Below are positions 35,450-44,264 of a stretch of 64,000 bases of DNA, one piece after another. Each line of letters begins with the position of its first letter. The first letter of the stretch is position 1. Under the pieces are notes generated by a model. That model saw nothing but the letters and a program-made list of their open reading frames with translations. It was not told the origin of the DNA and made no database searches. The position numbers and the translations under genes were made by a program. Source of the stretch: VXYL01 sp963665195 (GTDB lineage Bacteria; Pseudomonadota; Gammaproteobacteria; Pseudomonadales; Azotimanducaceae); NCBI GenBank assembly GCA_963665195.1, contig OY762070.1, positions 4,402,001 through 4,466,000 of the forward strand. The letters are read 5' to 3'.

Positions 35450-35731
35450 ATGGCCCGAGTCACCGTCGAAGACTGCCTTGAACACGTCGACAACCGTTTC
35501 GACCTCGTCATCCGCGCCACCCGCCGCGCCCGCCAGATGCACCGCGGCGCCGAGCCCATGCTGGCGGAAGAGGACGACAAGGAAACCGTCATCGCGCTGC
35601 GCGAAATCGCCGAGGGCCTGATCACGGACGAAGCCTTGGAGGCCGCGGAACCGGTGATCATCGACGAGCCGGAGCCGCGCGAACTGGACATGTCCTTCGG
35701 CGGCTTGGGAGATGACCGCGACGATTTCTAG
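35450..35731 (+). CDS. rpoZ: RNA polymerase omega subunit
   Basis: A 93-residue protein starting MARVTVEDCLEHVDNRFDLV, the highly conserved omega N-terminus, followed by RATRRARQMHRGAEP and KETVIALREIAEG. It stabilises RNA polymerase and takes part in ppGpp binding. Its last 20 bases overlap the start of spoT. Confidence 0.96.
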   Translation: MARVTVEDCLEHVDNRFDLVIRATRRARQMHRGAEPMLAEEDDKETVIALREIAEGLITDEALEAAEPVIIDEPEPRELDMSFGGLGDDRDDF

Positions 35732-38039
35732 CGCTGCCGAAGCTCTCGTCGACGAGGCCCCCGCCCATGGGCGGGAGCTGGACGCCGACGACGCCCGCGT
35801 CGACGAGGCCCTCGTCCACGAGGCCCGCCCGCGCAAGCCGCCGGCGGCGCGTCCGGCGCGAGAACGGGTCGGCTACTTCCAAGCCCAGCTGCGCGCCCAG
35901 GCCATCGCCCCGAAGAGGGCCGTTCCGGCCACCATCGACGACCTGCGCAACACCCTCCTGCGCTATCTCGGCAAGCACGAAGTGGAGGCCATCCACCGCG
36001 CCTACCGCTTCGCCGAGGACGCCCACGCCGGCCAGACCCGGCTCACCGGCCACCGCTACATCACCCACCCGCTGGCCGTGGCCAGCGTGCTCGCGCAGAT
36101 GCGCATGGACCACGAGTCCATCATGGCGGCGCTGCTGCACGACGTGCTCGAAGACACCGGCGTCTCGAAGCAGCGGCTGGCCAAGATGTTCGGCACGGAG
36201 GTCGCCAACATCGTCGACGGCGTCTCCAAGCTCGCCACCATCTTCGAGACCCACGCCGAGGCGCAGGCGGAGAACTTCCAGAAGATGGCCATGGCGACGG
36301 CCCGGGACCTGCGCGTGATCCTGGTCAAGCTCGCCGACCGCCTGCACAACATGCGCACCATCGGCGTGATGCGTCCGGAGAAGCGCAAGCGCATCGCCCG
36401 GGAGACGCTGGAGTTCTACGCGCCCATCGCCAACCGCCTCGGCATGAACGCCGTGCGCGTCGAGTTCGAGGAGCTCGCCTTCCAGGCGCTCTATCCGCTG
36501 CGCGCGGACCGCATCGCCCGCGCGGTGCATTCGGCCCGCGTGGGCAGGAAGGCGCTGATGGCGGAACTCAAGCGCTCCATCGAAGCGAGCCTGCGCCGGG
36601 AAGGCATCGACGCCCTAGTGGTGGCCCGCGAAAAGCACCTCTACTCCGTCTACCGGAAGATGAAGACCCAGCGCAAGCCGTTCGCGGACATCATGGCGGT
36701 GTGCGGCTTCTGCATCGTGGTCGATCAGGTGGACACCTGCTACCGCGCCCTCGGCGTGCTGCACAATCTCTACAAGCCGGTGCCGAGCCGCTTCAACGAC
36801 TACGTCGCCATCCCCAAGGCCAACGGCTACCAATCCCTGCACACGGACCTGATCGGCATGCAGGGCGTGCCCATCGAAGCGCAGATCCGCACCCGGGAGA
36901 TGGACTCCATCGCCGAGAACGGCATCGCCGGGCGCTGGCTGTACCGCAACGACGACGCCGCTCCCGGCAGCCACGACCGCGCCCGGCAGTGGGTGGCCGG
37001 ACTGCTCGATCTGCAGCAGCGGGCGGGCAATTCGCTGGAGTTCATCGAGAATCTGAAGATCGACCTGTTCCCGGACGAGGTGTACGTGTTCACGCCGAAG
37101 GGCGAGATCTTCGAACTGCCGCAAGGCGCCTGCCCGGTGGACTTCGCCTACGCCGTCCATACCGATGTGGGCAACCACTGCACGGGCTGCAAAGTGGACC
37201 GGGCCCCGGCGCCGCTGTCCACGCAGCTGGAGTCCGGCCAGACGGTGGAAGTGATCACCGCGCCGGACGGACGGCCGAGCCCGGCCTGGCTGGAGTTCGC
37301 GGTATCGAGCCGCGCCCGCTCGGCGATCCGCCAAGCGCTCAAGGTGCAGCAGCGCTCCGAGTCCGTACGCCTCGGTCGCCGCCTCTTGGACCGCTCCCTC
37401 GCCAACGGCAATACGTCCATCAAGGCGCTCGACTTCCGCCGCCTGCGCGGCGTGTTCCGCGATTTCGGCGTGCGCCGCCTCGACGATCTGCTCGAGCAGA
37501 TCGGCCTTGGCAATCTGATGGCCTATGTCGTCGCGCAGCGCCTGCTGGCGGCAGAGAATCCCGACTACGAAGCCGTGGACGTGCGCCGCGGCGGGCCGGT
37601 CGCCATTCGCGGCGGCGAGGGCCTGGTCATCACCTACGCCCGCTGCTGCGGCCCGGTGCCGGGCGACCAGATCGTCGGCCACATGACGCCGGGGCGCGGC
37701 TTCGTGCTGCACAGCGAGGCGTGCAACAACATCGAGGAGATGCGCCGCCGCGAACCCTTGGAGATCATCCCGGCGCGCTGGGCGGACAAGCCGGAGGGCG
37801 AGTTCGGCACGACCCTGAACATCGCCGTGCAGCGCCGCAAGGGCGTGATCGCGGAGCTGGCGGCGGTGGCGAACGCCGTGGATGCCGGCATCGACAACAT
37901 CGCCGTGGACGAGCGCTCCGCGGACCTCTCGAGCGTGCGCCTCGAACTCTCGGTACTGGACCGCGCCCATCTGGACCGCGTTTGCCAGCGGCTGCTCGCC
38001 ATCCCGGCGGTGAAGGGCGTCGATCGACCGGTCGGCTAG
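35712..38039 (+). CDS. spoT: Bifunctional (p)ppGpp synthetase/hydrolase
   Basis: A 775-residue Rel/Spo homologue with all domains: HD hydrolase (YITHPLAVASVLAQ, ALLHDVLEDT), synthetase (KHLYSVYRKMKTQRKPF, AIPKANGYQSLHTD), TGS (VYVFTPKGEIFELPQG) and a C-terminal ACT region (GTTLNIAVQRRKGVIAELA). Hydrolase and synthetase residues appear intact, so it is probably bifunctional. The start overlaps rpoZ. The first 50 residues form an unusual Asp/Glu/Val-rich stretch not seen in E. coli SpoT. The 60 bases after it hold no gene. Confidence 0.95.
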   Translation: MTATISSAAEALVDEAPAHGRELDADDARVDEALVHEARPRKPPAARPARERVGYFQAQLRAQAIAPKRAVPATIDDLRNTLLRYLGKHEVEAIHRAYRFAEDAHAGQTRLTGHRYITHPLAVASVLAQMRMDHESIMAALLHDVLEDTGVSKQRLAKMFGTEVANIVDGVSKLATIFETHAEAQAENFQKMAMATARDLRVILVKLADRLHNMRTIGVMRPEKRKRIARETLEFYAPIANRLGMNAVRVEFEELAFQALYPLRADRIARAVHSARVGRKALMAELKRSIEASLRREGIDALVVAREKHLYSVYRKMKTQRKPFADIMAVCGFCIVVDQVDTCYRALGVLHNLYKPVPSRFNDYVAIPKANGYQSLHTDLIGMQGVPIEAQIRTREMDSIAENGIAGRWLYRNDDAAPGSHDRARQWVAGLLDLQQRAGNSLEFIENLKIDLFPDEVYVFTPKGEIFELPQGACPVDFAYAVHTDVGNHCTGCKVDRAPAPLSTQLESGQTVEVITAPDGRPSPAWLEFAVSSRARSAIRQALKVQQRSESVRLGRRLLDRSLANGNTSIKALDFRRLRGVFRDFGVRRLDDLLEQIGLGNLMAYVVAQRLLAAENPDYEAVDVRRGGPVAIRGGEGLVITYARCCGPVPGDQIVGHMTPGRGFVLHSEACNNIEEMRRREPLEIIPARWADKPEGEFGTTLNIAVQRRKGVIAELAAVANAVDAGIDNIAVDERSADLSSVRLELSVLDRAHLDRVCQRLLAIPAVKGVDRPVG

Positions 38040-38099
38040 GCCGCTTGCGACGCCGGATGCTTGACCTCGGTCGCTTGCGACGGCGAGCCGCGTTCGTGC

Positions 38100-38438
38100 C
38101 TAGCGTTCAGGGAAGGGAATGACGTTGGCGGCCGACTCCTGCCTGTGCGTCTTCAAGCGCATAGCGCCGGGCGGGCCCTCGTTGCCAGCGGCATCCTTCT
38201 GCCGCACCTCCACCTCGTACTCGGTGTTGGGTTTGAGCGCCGAGAACGTGCAGGCGTTCAAGGGCGTCTCGAAGCCGGGGCTCCAATCGTCCGTGCCGAC
38301 TTCGCGGATGCGGATCACGGTGGTGGCCTTCGGCCGCCACTTGGCGTCGAGCACCATGCCGCTCATCGGCAGCGAGACGCGCAGCTCGCCGTCCTGCCAC
38401 TCGATCTTCGGTTCGGCCGCGAGCGGCTGCTCTGCCAT
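38100..38438 (-). CDS. Small fibronectin type III-like protein
   Basis: A 112-residue protein on the opposite strand between spoT and recG. The core IRIREVGTDDWSPGFETPLN and ALKPNTEYEVEVRQKDAAGN matches an FN3 beta-sandwich (the NTEYEVEVR strand is typical). There is no signal peptide, so it may be cytoplasmic or a binding module. In E. coli this position is held by trmH. Function unknown. Confidence 0.65.
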   Translation of the reverse strand: MAEQPLAAEPKIEWQDGELRVSLPMSGMVLDAKWRPKATTVIRIREVGTDDWSPGFETPLNACTFSALKPNTEYEVEVRQKDAAGNEGPPGAMRLKTHRQESAANVIPFPER

Positions 38439-38510
38439 CGGTATCTACCCGCCGGGGAAGCGAAACGCGCTCGGCAGCGTAGCACAGGCCGCGGACAGCG
38501 CCTGAAGCGC

Positions 38511-40562
38511 GTGGCCAGCAGAACGCCCGCTACGGGGCTCGAAGCGCCCGTCACCGCCTTGCGCGGCCTCGGCCCCGGCAGCGCGGAGAAGCTCGCCCGT
38601 CTCGGCATCGCCACGCTGGGGGAGCTGATCCTGCATCTGCCGTTCCGCTATCAGGATCGCACGCGCTCGGTGCCGCTCGACGAGCTGGCGCCGGGCCGCG
38701 AATGCCTCGTCACCGGACAGATCGTCAAGACCGAGTTGACCTATGGCCGACGGCGGTCGCTGCTCACCACCTTGCGCGACGACGGCGGCCTGCTGCGCAT
38801 CCGGCTGTTCCACTTCTCGTCCCGCCAGCGGTCGGCCATGGCGCCGGGCCTGTGGCTGCGCTGCTTCGGCGAAGTGCGCGCCGGCCCCACCGGCTTCGAG
38901 ATGGTGCATCCGGAATACCGCCTGTACCCGGACCAACCGCCGCCGCCGGCGCCAGCGCTGACGCCGGTGTATCGGCTCACCCAGGGCATCGCCTCGCCGC
39001 GCCTCGGCTCTTGGATCGCTGCTGCGCTCGAGCGCTGCGCGGATGTGCAGCTCAGCTGCTTGGCGGATCACGAGTTCCCGGCGCTGATGGACGCCCTGCG
39101 CTACCTCCATGGCCCGGATGGCAACGACGCGGCGCGGCTCGCCGCGGCACGGGCCCGCGTGGTGCTCGACGAACTCATCGGCCACTACCTGACGCTGAAG
39201 CGCCGCCAGGCCCTGGCCAAGGCGCAGACCACGCTGCCCCTGCCGCCGCATCGCCAGCTCGGCCGCGAACTGCTGGCGAATCTGGGCTTCCGCCTGACCC
39301 GGGCGCAGGCGCAAGTGACCCGCGACGTTCTTGAAGACCTCGCTACCGAGCGCCCCATGATGCGCCTCCTGCAAGGCGACGTGGGCGCCGGCAAGACCGT
39401 GGTGGCGGCGTTCGCGGCGATCCGTGCCGCCGAGCACGGCTGCCAGACGGCGATCATGGCGCCGACGGAAATCCTCGCGGAACAGCACTTCGTGACCATG
39501 AGCGAGTGGCTGTCGCCGCTCGGCATCGGCGTGGGCCTGATCGTCGGTCGCCAGAAGGCCGCGGAGCGCCGCGCGCGTCTCGCCGCTGCCGCCGACGGCC
39601 TGGACCAGGTGGTGGTCGGCACCCACGCCCTGTTCCAATCCGGCGTGGAGTTCCGGGACCTCGCGCTCACCATCATCGACGAGCAGCACCGCTTCGGCGT
39701 CCATCAGCGCATGCAGCTGCGCGACAAGGGTCGCCTGCCGCACCAGCTGGTGATGACCGCGACCCCCATCCCGCGTACCCTCACCATGGCGCTGTATGCG
39801 GACATGGACGTCTCCACCATCGACGAACTCCCCCCCGGCCGCATTCCTATCCGCACCCGCGTCGCCGCCATGGCCCGGCGCCCGGAAGTGATCGACCGCG
39901 TCGTGCGCCTATGCGCTGCCGCGCAGCAGGCGTATTGGGTCTGCACCCTGATCGAAGAGGACGAAGAGACGCCCCAGCACGCCGCCGAAGCGACTTTCGA
40001 GGAGCTGAAGGCTGCGCTCCCCGCCCGCGTCCGGCTGGGTTTGGTCCACGGTCGCCTGCCGGCACCGGAGAAGGCTGCGGCCATGGCCGACTTCAAGTCC
40101 GGCGCGGTAGACGTGCTGGTCGCCACGACGGTGATCGAAGTAGGCGTGGACGTACCGAACGCCGCGCTCATGGTGATCGACAACGCCGAGCGCTTGGGCC
40201 TCGCCCAACTCCACCAGCTAAGAGGCCGCGTCGGCCGCGGCACCGCGCAGAGCACTTGCATCCTGCTCTACGAGCCACCGCTCTCCGCCGTGGCCCGCGA
40301 GCGCCTGGGCATGCTCCGCGAGTCGAACGACGGCTTCAAGATCGCGGAGAAGGACCTCGAACTGCGCGGCCCAGGCGACATTCTCGGCACTCGCCAGACG
40401 GGCGAACAGACGTTCAAGCTCGCGGACCTGGCGGAAGACCGGGCACTGGTGCCGGAGGCGGTCAAGGTCGGCAACCGACTGCTGGCGGAGGACGAAGCGT
40501 GCGCCCGGGTGATCGTCGAGACTTGGGCAAGAGGGGAGGCGCTGGACTACGCCACTGTCTAG
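38511..40562 (+). CDS. recG: ATP-dependent DNA helicase RecG
   Basis: A 683-residue helicase that remodels stalled forks and Holliday junctions. The N-terminal wedge domain begins VTALRGLGPGSAEKLARLGI. Helicase motifs: GDVGAGKT (I), IIDEQHRFG (II), TATPIPRTLTM (III), HGRLPAPEKAAAM, TTVIEVGVDVPNA (V) and QLRGRVGRG (VI). The GTG start at 38511 has no strong SD. It follows spoT in the conserved gmk-rpoZ-spoT-recG run. Confidence 0.96.
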   Translation: MASRTPATGLEAPVTALRGLGPGSAEKLARLGIATLGELILHLPFRYQDRTRSVPLDELAPGRECLVTGQIVKTELTYGRRRSLLTTLRDDGGLLRIRLFHFSSRQRSAMAPGLWLRCFGEVRAGPTGFEMVHPEYRLYPDQPPPPAPALTPVYRLTQGIASPRLGSWIAAALERCADVQLSCLADHEFPALMDALRYLHGPDGNDAARLAAARARVVLDELIGHYLTLKRRQALAKAQTTLPLPPHRQLGRELLANLGFRLTRAQAQVTRDVLEDLATERPMMRLLQGDVGAGKTVVAAFAAIRAAEHGCQTAIMAPTEILAEQHFVTMSEWLSPLGIGVGLIVGRQKAAERRARLAAAADGLDQVVVGTHALFQSGVEFRDLALTIIDEQHRFGVHQRMQLRDKGRLPHQLVMTATPIPRTLTMALYADMDVSTIDELPPGRIPIRTRVAAMARRPEVIDRVVRLCAAAQQAYWVCTLIEEDEETPQHAAEATFEELKAALPARVRLGLVHGRLPAPEKAAAMADFKSGAVDVLVATTVIEVGVDVPNAALMVIDNAERLGLAQLHQLRGRVGRGTAQSTCILLYEPPLSAVARERLGMLRESNDGFKIAEKDLELRGPGDILGTRQTGEQTFKLADLAEDRALVPEAVKVGNRLLAEDEACARVIVETWARGEALDYATV

Positions 40563-40584
40563 AGGCGCGGAATGCTTGTAGAGC

Positions 40585-41535
40585 GTGCGTACAGAGGAGT
40601 ATAGTTCGTTGTCCGCCTTCGGGTTGGACAAGCCATTGGACGACCTCTACAAGATCGGCGCGGTTGCCAAGCGTACGGGGATCACCCCGGAGTGCCTGCG
40701 CGCGTGGGAGCGGCGCTATGGCTTGGAGCCGGCCGAGAGGGCCGGGAACACTCGCTTCTACAGCGCGGCCCAGGTGCAGCGGCTGACGACGATCAAGGGG
40801 CTGCTTGACCAAGGGCATCCGATCAGCCAGGTCATCCATATGCCCGTCGCCGAACTCGAACGACGGCTGCGGCCGCGTAGCGCGGCGCGGCTCGACCCGG
40901 CGACGGCGCGGGTGGGGCTGGTCGGCGGGGCTTTGGTGCAAGCCTATCGGCAGGCCGAGGATGCGCGGCTGGAGGTGGTCGGGGAGTGGGCCAGCATCGA
41001 CGATCTGCGTTTGGACGACGTGCGTCCGAACATCGACTGCGCCGTTGCCTATGTCCCATCGCTTGACCCGCAAAGGATTGATTTGGTAAGCGAAATCTAT
41101 CCGGATGCGGCGCTGATTGCGGTCTTCAAGTACGCCACGGCGGCGGACCTCGAGCACTTCGAGGCGCTTGATGTGCCGCTGCTGCGCTGGCCCGCGGCCT
41201 GGTCGGCGGTGGAAGCGCTGATCTTGGCCGCGGCGCCCGCGGCGACGGATCGCAGTCGCCGGTTCGCGGAGGAAGAGCTGCTGCACATCGCGCTCATGGC
41301 GTCCCGCGCCGGCTGCGAGTGTCCCGCGGAGCTGGTGGACCTGATCGGCCAGCTCAACGCCTTTGCGGAACACGCGAATCGCTGCGGGGCGGGTGGTGGC
41401 GCAGGGGTTGCGGAGGGCGCAAGGAAGGAGGAACACCGGATGGTCGCCGAGCGGGTTGGGGTGGCCAGGGCGCAGTTGGAGAGTGCGCTCGCGGAGCAGG
41501 TCGCCCGCCACGGGTTGCTGGAGACGGCCAACTGA
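40585..41535 (+). CDS. MerR-family regulator, LitR/CarH-like
   Basis: A 316-residue regulator with an N-terminal MerR helix-turn-helix (YKIGAVAKRTGITPECLRAWERRYGL) and a long C-terminal part laid out like the cobalamin-binding LitR/CarH proteins. The cobalamin-ligand histidine motif is not visible where expected (GALVQAYRQAEDARLEVV), so light or B12 sensing is doubtful, as in LitR classes that lack the cofactor. The GTG at 40585 gives the longest reading. A TTG at 40609 with AGAGGAG nine bases upstream may be the real start. It lies directly before a promoter with TGTACA repeats. Confidence 0.75.
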   Translation: MRTEEYSSLSAFGLDKPLDDLYKIGAVAKRTGITPECLRAWERRYGLEPAERAGNTRFYSAAQVQRLTTIKGLLDQGHPISQVIHMPVAELERRLRPRSAARLDPATARVGLVGGALVQAYRQAEDARLEVVGEWASIDDLRLDDVRPNIDCAVAYVPSLDPQRIDLVSEIYPDAALIAVFKYATAADLEHFEALDVPLLRWPAAWSAVEALILAAAPAATDRSRRFAEEELLHIALMASRAGCECPAELVDLIGQLNAFAEHANRCGAGGGAGVAEGARKEEHRMVAERVGVARAQLESALAEQVARHGLLETAN

Positions 41536-41569
41536 GGGTTCCGGGGCATCGAAAAAGTGAAAAAAACAC

Positions 41570-41627
41570 TTGACAGCGTCCAATCTTGTCCTATACGTTC
41601 CTTGTACATGAGCTTTTGGCGTGTACA
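41570..41627 (+). promoter_or_regulatory. Promoter with twin TGTACA sites (candidate MerR/LitR operator)
   Basis: TTGACA (41570-41575), a 16-bp spacer and TATACG (41592-41597) form a good sigma-70-type promoter. Two TGTACA boxes follow at 41603-41608 and 41622-41627. Cofactor-free LitR-class regulators such as PplR are reported to bind TGTACA-like pairs, which supports control by the adjacent MerR gene. An AAGTG-A7-CACTT inverted repeat lies just upstream (about 41555-41571). The promoter points right into 130 bases that hold only a 27-codon frame (41608-41691). Confidence 0.6.
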
Positions 41628-41703
41628 GCAACTCGGCAATCGGCGCATGCACCTCCCTCGCGTGCGTTCTTCCCTCCCCTTCCTCTCCTGACTCGAGTTG
41701 CTT

Positions 41704-41727
41704 CCAGCGGCCCTTCGGGGCCGCTGG
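41704..41727 (+). terminator. Strong hairpin with TTCG tetraloop
   Basis: CCAGCGGCCC (41704-41713) pairs perfectly with GGGCCGCTGG (41718-41727) around TTCG. No U-run follows at once (the next bases are CACGCC), so it may stabilise or end the short transcript from 41570, or the convergent phosphotransferase message. Confidence 0.55.
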
Positions 41728-41769
41728 CACGCCGCTTTAACCCTCTTCGACAAGCCACCTTTCGAGAGG

Positions 41770-42804
41770 TCAGGACGTGAGCAGGTGCAGTGCGTCCGCG
41801 GCTCGCTGGTGGATGCTCTGCTTGTACTTCTCCAGGTCGAAGTCGCGGTTCTTGCCCATCGCGCCGACCAGATAGCGCTTGTAGACCCCTTGGGCGATGG
41901 CGCCTAGGCGCCAGTGGGAGAAGGCGCGGTAGTAGTTGATACGGGCGAGATCGCGCCCCGTGCGGTTTTCGTAGACCTCGCAGATATGTTCGCGGCTCGG
42001 GAACCCGCCGACGCCCGTGGGGCTGCCTTCCGCGCCCCGCTCGCCGGGCATCACCCAGTTGTTGAGCAGATAGCCGAGGTCCGCGAGCGGATCGCCGAGC
42101 GTACACAGCTCCCAGTCGAGCAGCGCCGACATGCGCCCGCGGTCGATGAGCATGTTGCCGATGCGGTAGTCGCCGTGGACGATGGCCGAGCCGATCTGCT
42201 CCGGCACGTTCTCGTGCAGCAGGCGGCAGCTCTCCTCCATATCCGGGATCTCGTGGGTCTTGGTGGCCTCCCACTGCTGCTTCCAGCGTTTGAGCTGGCG
42301 GGCGACGTAGCCTTCCTTGCGCGCCAGCGTGCCGAGGCCGACGTCGTCGGGGTCGATCAGATGGAGCGTCCCGAGCACGTCGATGATGTGTTCGCCGGCG
42401 CTGGCGCGTTCGGCTTCGGGGATGGTCTTCGCCATCTCCGGCTCGTGCGGTGCCACGCCTTCGACGAACTTCATCAGGTAGAACGGCGCACCGTTGACGT
42501 CGACATCCTCGCACAGGCCGTGGGTGCGCGGTACGGGTACGTCGGTGTCGATCAGCGCCGAGATGATGCGGTGCTCGCGGCCCATGTCGTGGGCGCTCTC
42601 CAGCACATGGCCGAGCGGCGGCCGGCGCAGCACGTAGGCGGCACCGGCCGCATCGGTGAACTTGTAGGTGAGGTTCGAGTGGCCGCCGGCGATGAGTTCG
42701 AACGCGAGCGGCGGCTCGAGGCCGTCGATGCGCTCCGCCGCCCAAGCAGTTACGCGCTCCTGCTCGATGCCCTCCACCCTTGCCACCTTCGCCCGTGCGG
42801 CCAT
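41770..42804 (-). CDS. Phosphotransferase family protein (APH fold, ACAD10/11-like)
   Basis: A 344-residue kinase-fold protein. The N-lobe has IAGGHSNLTYKFTDAAGAAYVLRR; the catalytic loop is IVHGDYRIGNML and the metal site LLDWELCTLGDPLADLGYL. Close relatives are the aminoglycoside-phosphotransferase-like proteins that act with acyl-CoA dehydrogenases (4-hydroxyacyl-CoA phosphorylation). GGAGGG lies six bases before the ATG. Confidence 0.85.
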   Translation of the reverse strand: MAARAKVARVEGIEQERVTAWAAERIDGLEPPLAFELIAGGHSNLTYKFTDAAGAAYVLRRPPLGHVLESAHDMGREHRIISALIDTDVPVPRTHGLCEDVDVNGAPFYLMKFVEGVAPHEPEMAKTIPEAERASAGEHIIDVLGTLHLIDPDDVGLGTLARKEGYVARQLKRWKQQWEATKTHEIPDMEESCRLLHENVPEQIGSAIVHGDYRIGNMLIDRGRMSALLDWELCTLGDPLADLGYLLNNWVMPGERGAEGSPTGVGGFPSREHICEVYENRTGRDLARINYYRAFSHWRLGAIAQGVYKRYLVGAMGKNRDFDLEKYKQSIHQRAADALHLLTS

Positions 42805-42938
42805 CGCAAGCCCTCCGCGCCCGTTGGGAATGACGCCGCCGCTCGCTTATGCTCCCGGAGGCGGTTCGATGGAGTCTAGCAGCAGTGTCGGATGGTGGGC
42901 GCGGGACGGCGCAGCGGCGCCGGGAAGGTGTTCCGAGC

Positions 42939-44234
42939 GTGCCATGGCCGTTCTCGTTCTCGGCGATGCAGCCGGTCAAGGTCGTTCGCGCCGTCGGCAA
43001 CGAACTCCATACGGCCGACGGGCGCCGCATTCTCGATGCCGCGGGCGGGGCCATCGCCGCGAATATCGGCCACGGGCGGGCGCAGGTGGCGGACGCCATC
43101 GCCCGGGCGGCGCGGGACTGCTCGTATGCCGTGCCGCCGTGGCTGACGCCGGAGCGGGAGCGCTTGCTCGAACGCCTGCGCAACGACTGGCTGCCGCCGC
43201 ACTTGACGCGCATGCACCTCACCTGCGGCGGATCCGAAGGCGTCGAGACGGCGATGAAGATCGCGCTGCAGTACCAGGCGGCGCGCGGGCTGCCGGACAA
43301 GAACAGAATCATCGGCCGCACGCCGTCGTACCACGGCACCACGCTGGCCACCGCCGCGGTCGGCGGTCATGCGGCGCGGCGGCGCGGACTCGAGCGAGCC
43401 CTGCCGGCCTATCCGCATGTTCCCGCGCCGTATCCGCTGCGCTGCCCCGAAGCGGATGTCGCGGACTACTGCCTGCGGGCGCTCGAAGAGGTCGTCCTGC
43501 GCGAGGGAGCGGCCCGGGTGGCGGCGCTGTTGGCGGAACCCATCGTCGGTGCCAGTGGCGGGGCGCTGGTGCCGCCGGACGACTACTGGCCCAGGGTGCG
43601 CGCGTTGTGCGACGCGCACGACATCCTGCTGCTGGCGGACGAGGTGATGACGGGCTTCGGCCGCACCGGCGCCGCGTTCGGCCTCGACCACTGGTCCGTG
43701 CCGGCAGACGTGGTGGTGGCCGGCAAGGGACTGGCCGGCGGCTACGCGCCCATCACCGGGGTGTTCGCCACGGAGGCGGTCGGCGCCGCGATCGAGGCGG
43801 CTGGGCTGAACGTGATGTTCCACACGTTCGCGGCGCATCCGACGGCTTGCGCGGCGGCGGATGCGGTGCTGCGCGTTCTTTCCGAAGAGGATCTGGTGGC
43901 GCGCGCGGCGCGGCTCGGCGCCTCGCTCAAGGCGACGCTCAGCGATGCGTTCGACGACCATCCGCATGTTGCCGAGGTGCGCGGGCGCGGGCTGCTGCTG
44001 GCGCTCGAGCTGGTGGCCGATCGGGAGACCTTGGAGCGCTACCCGGAGAGCGCCCGGGTGACGAGCCGGGTGACCGGCGAGGCGTTCTCCCGCGGCGTGG
44101 CGGTCTATCCGGGCGGCACGGGGGAAGTGCGGGACATCGTGGTGCTCGGCCCGCCGTTCACGCTGTCCGACGGCGAGGCGACGCGGCTTGTGGACGCGCT
44201 GGTCGGCGCGGTCAACTCGGTCACGGGTTGCTGA
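42939..44234 (+). CDS. Class III aminotransferase
   Basis: A 431-residue PLP enzyme from the GTG at 42939; earlier in-frame starts (from 42849) would add about 30 residues without family similarity. Motifs: LHTADGRRILDAAGG, TCGGSEGVETAMKIALQYQ, SYHGTTLAT, LLADEVMTGFGRTG and the PLP-lysine VVAGKGLAGGYAPI. The probable reaction is omega-amino acid or amine transamination; the substrate is unknown. It is divergent from the phosphotransferase. Confidence 0.85.
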   Translation: MPWPFSFSAMQPVKVVRAVGNELHTADGRRILDAAGGAIAANIGHGRAQVADAIARAARDCSYAVPPWLTPERERLLERLRNDWLPPHLTRMHLTCGGSEGVETAMKIALQYQAARGLPDKNRIIGRTPSYHGTTLATAAVGGHAARRRGLERALPAYPHVPAPYPLRCPEADVADYCLRALEEVVLREGAARVAALLAEPIVGASGGALVPPDDYWPRVRALCDAHDILLLADEVMTGFGRTGAAFGLDHWSVPADVVVAGKGLAGGYAPITGVFATEAVGAAIEAAGLNVMFHTFAAHPTACAAADAVLRVLSEEDLVARAARLGASLKATLSDAFDDHPHVAEVRGRGLLLALELVADRETLERYPESARVTSRVTGEAFSRGVAVYPGGTGEVRDIVVLGPPFTLSDGEATRLVDALVGAVNSVTGC

Positions 44235-44264
44235 CGCGCGTGGAAAGACCCGGCAGTTCCCGGG

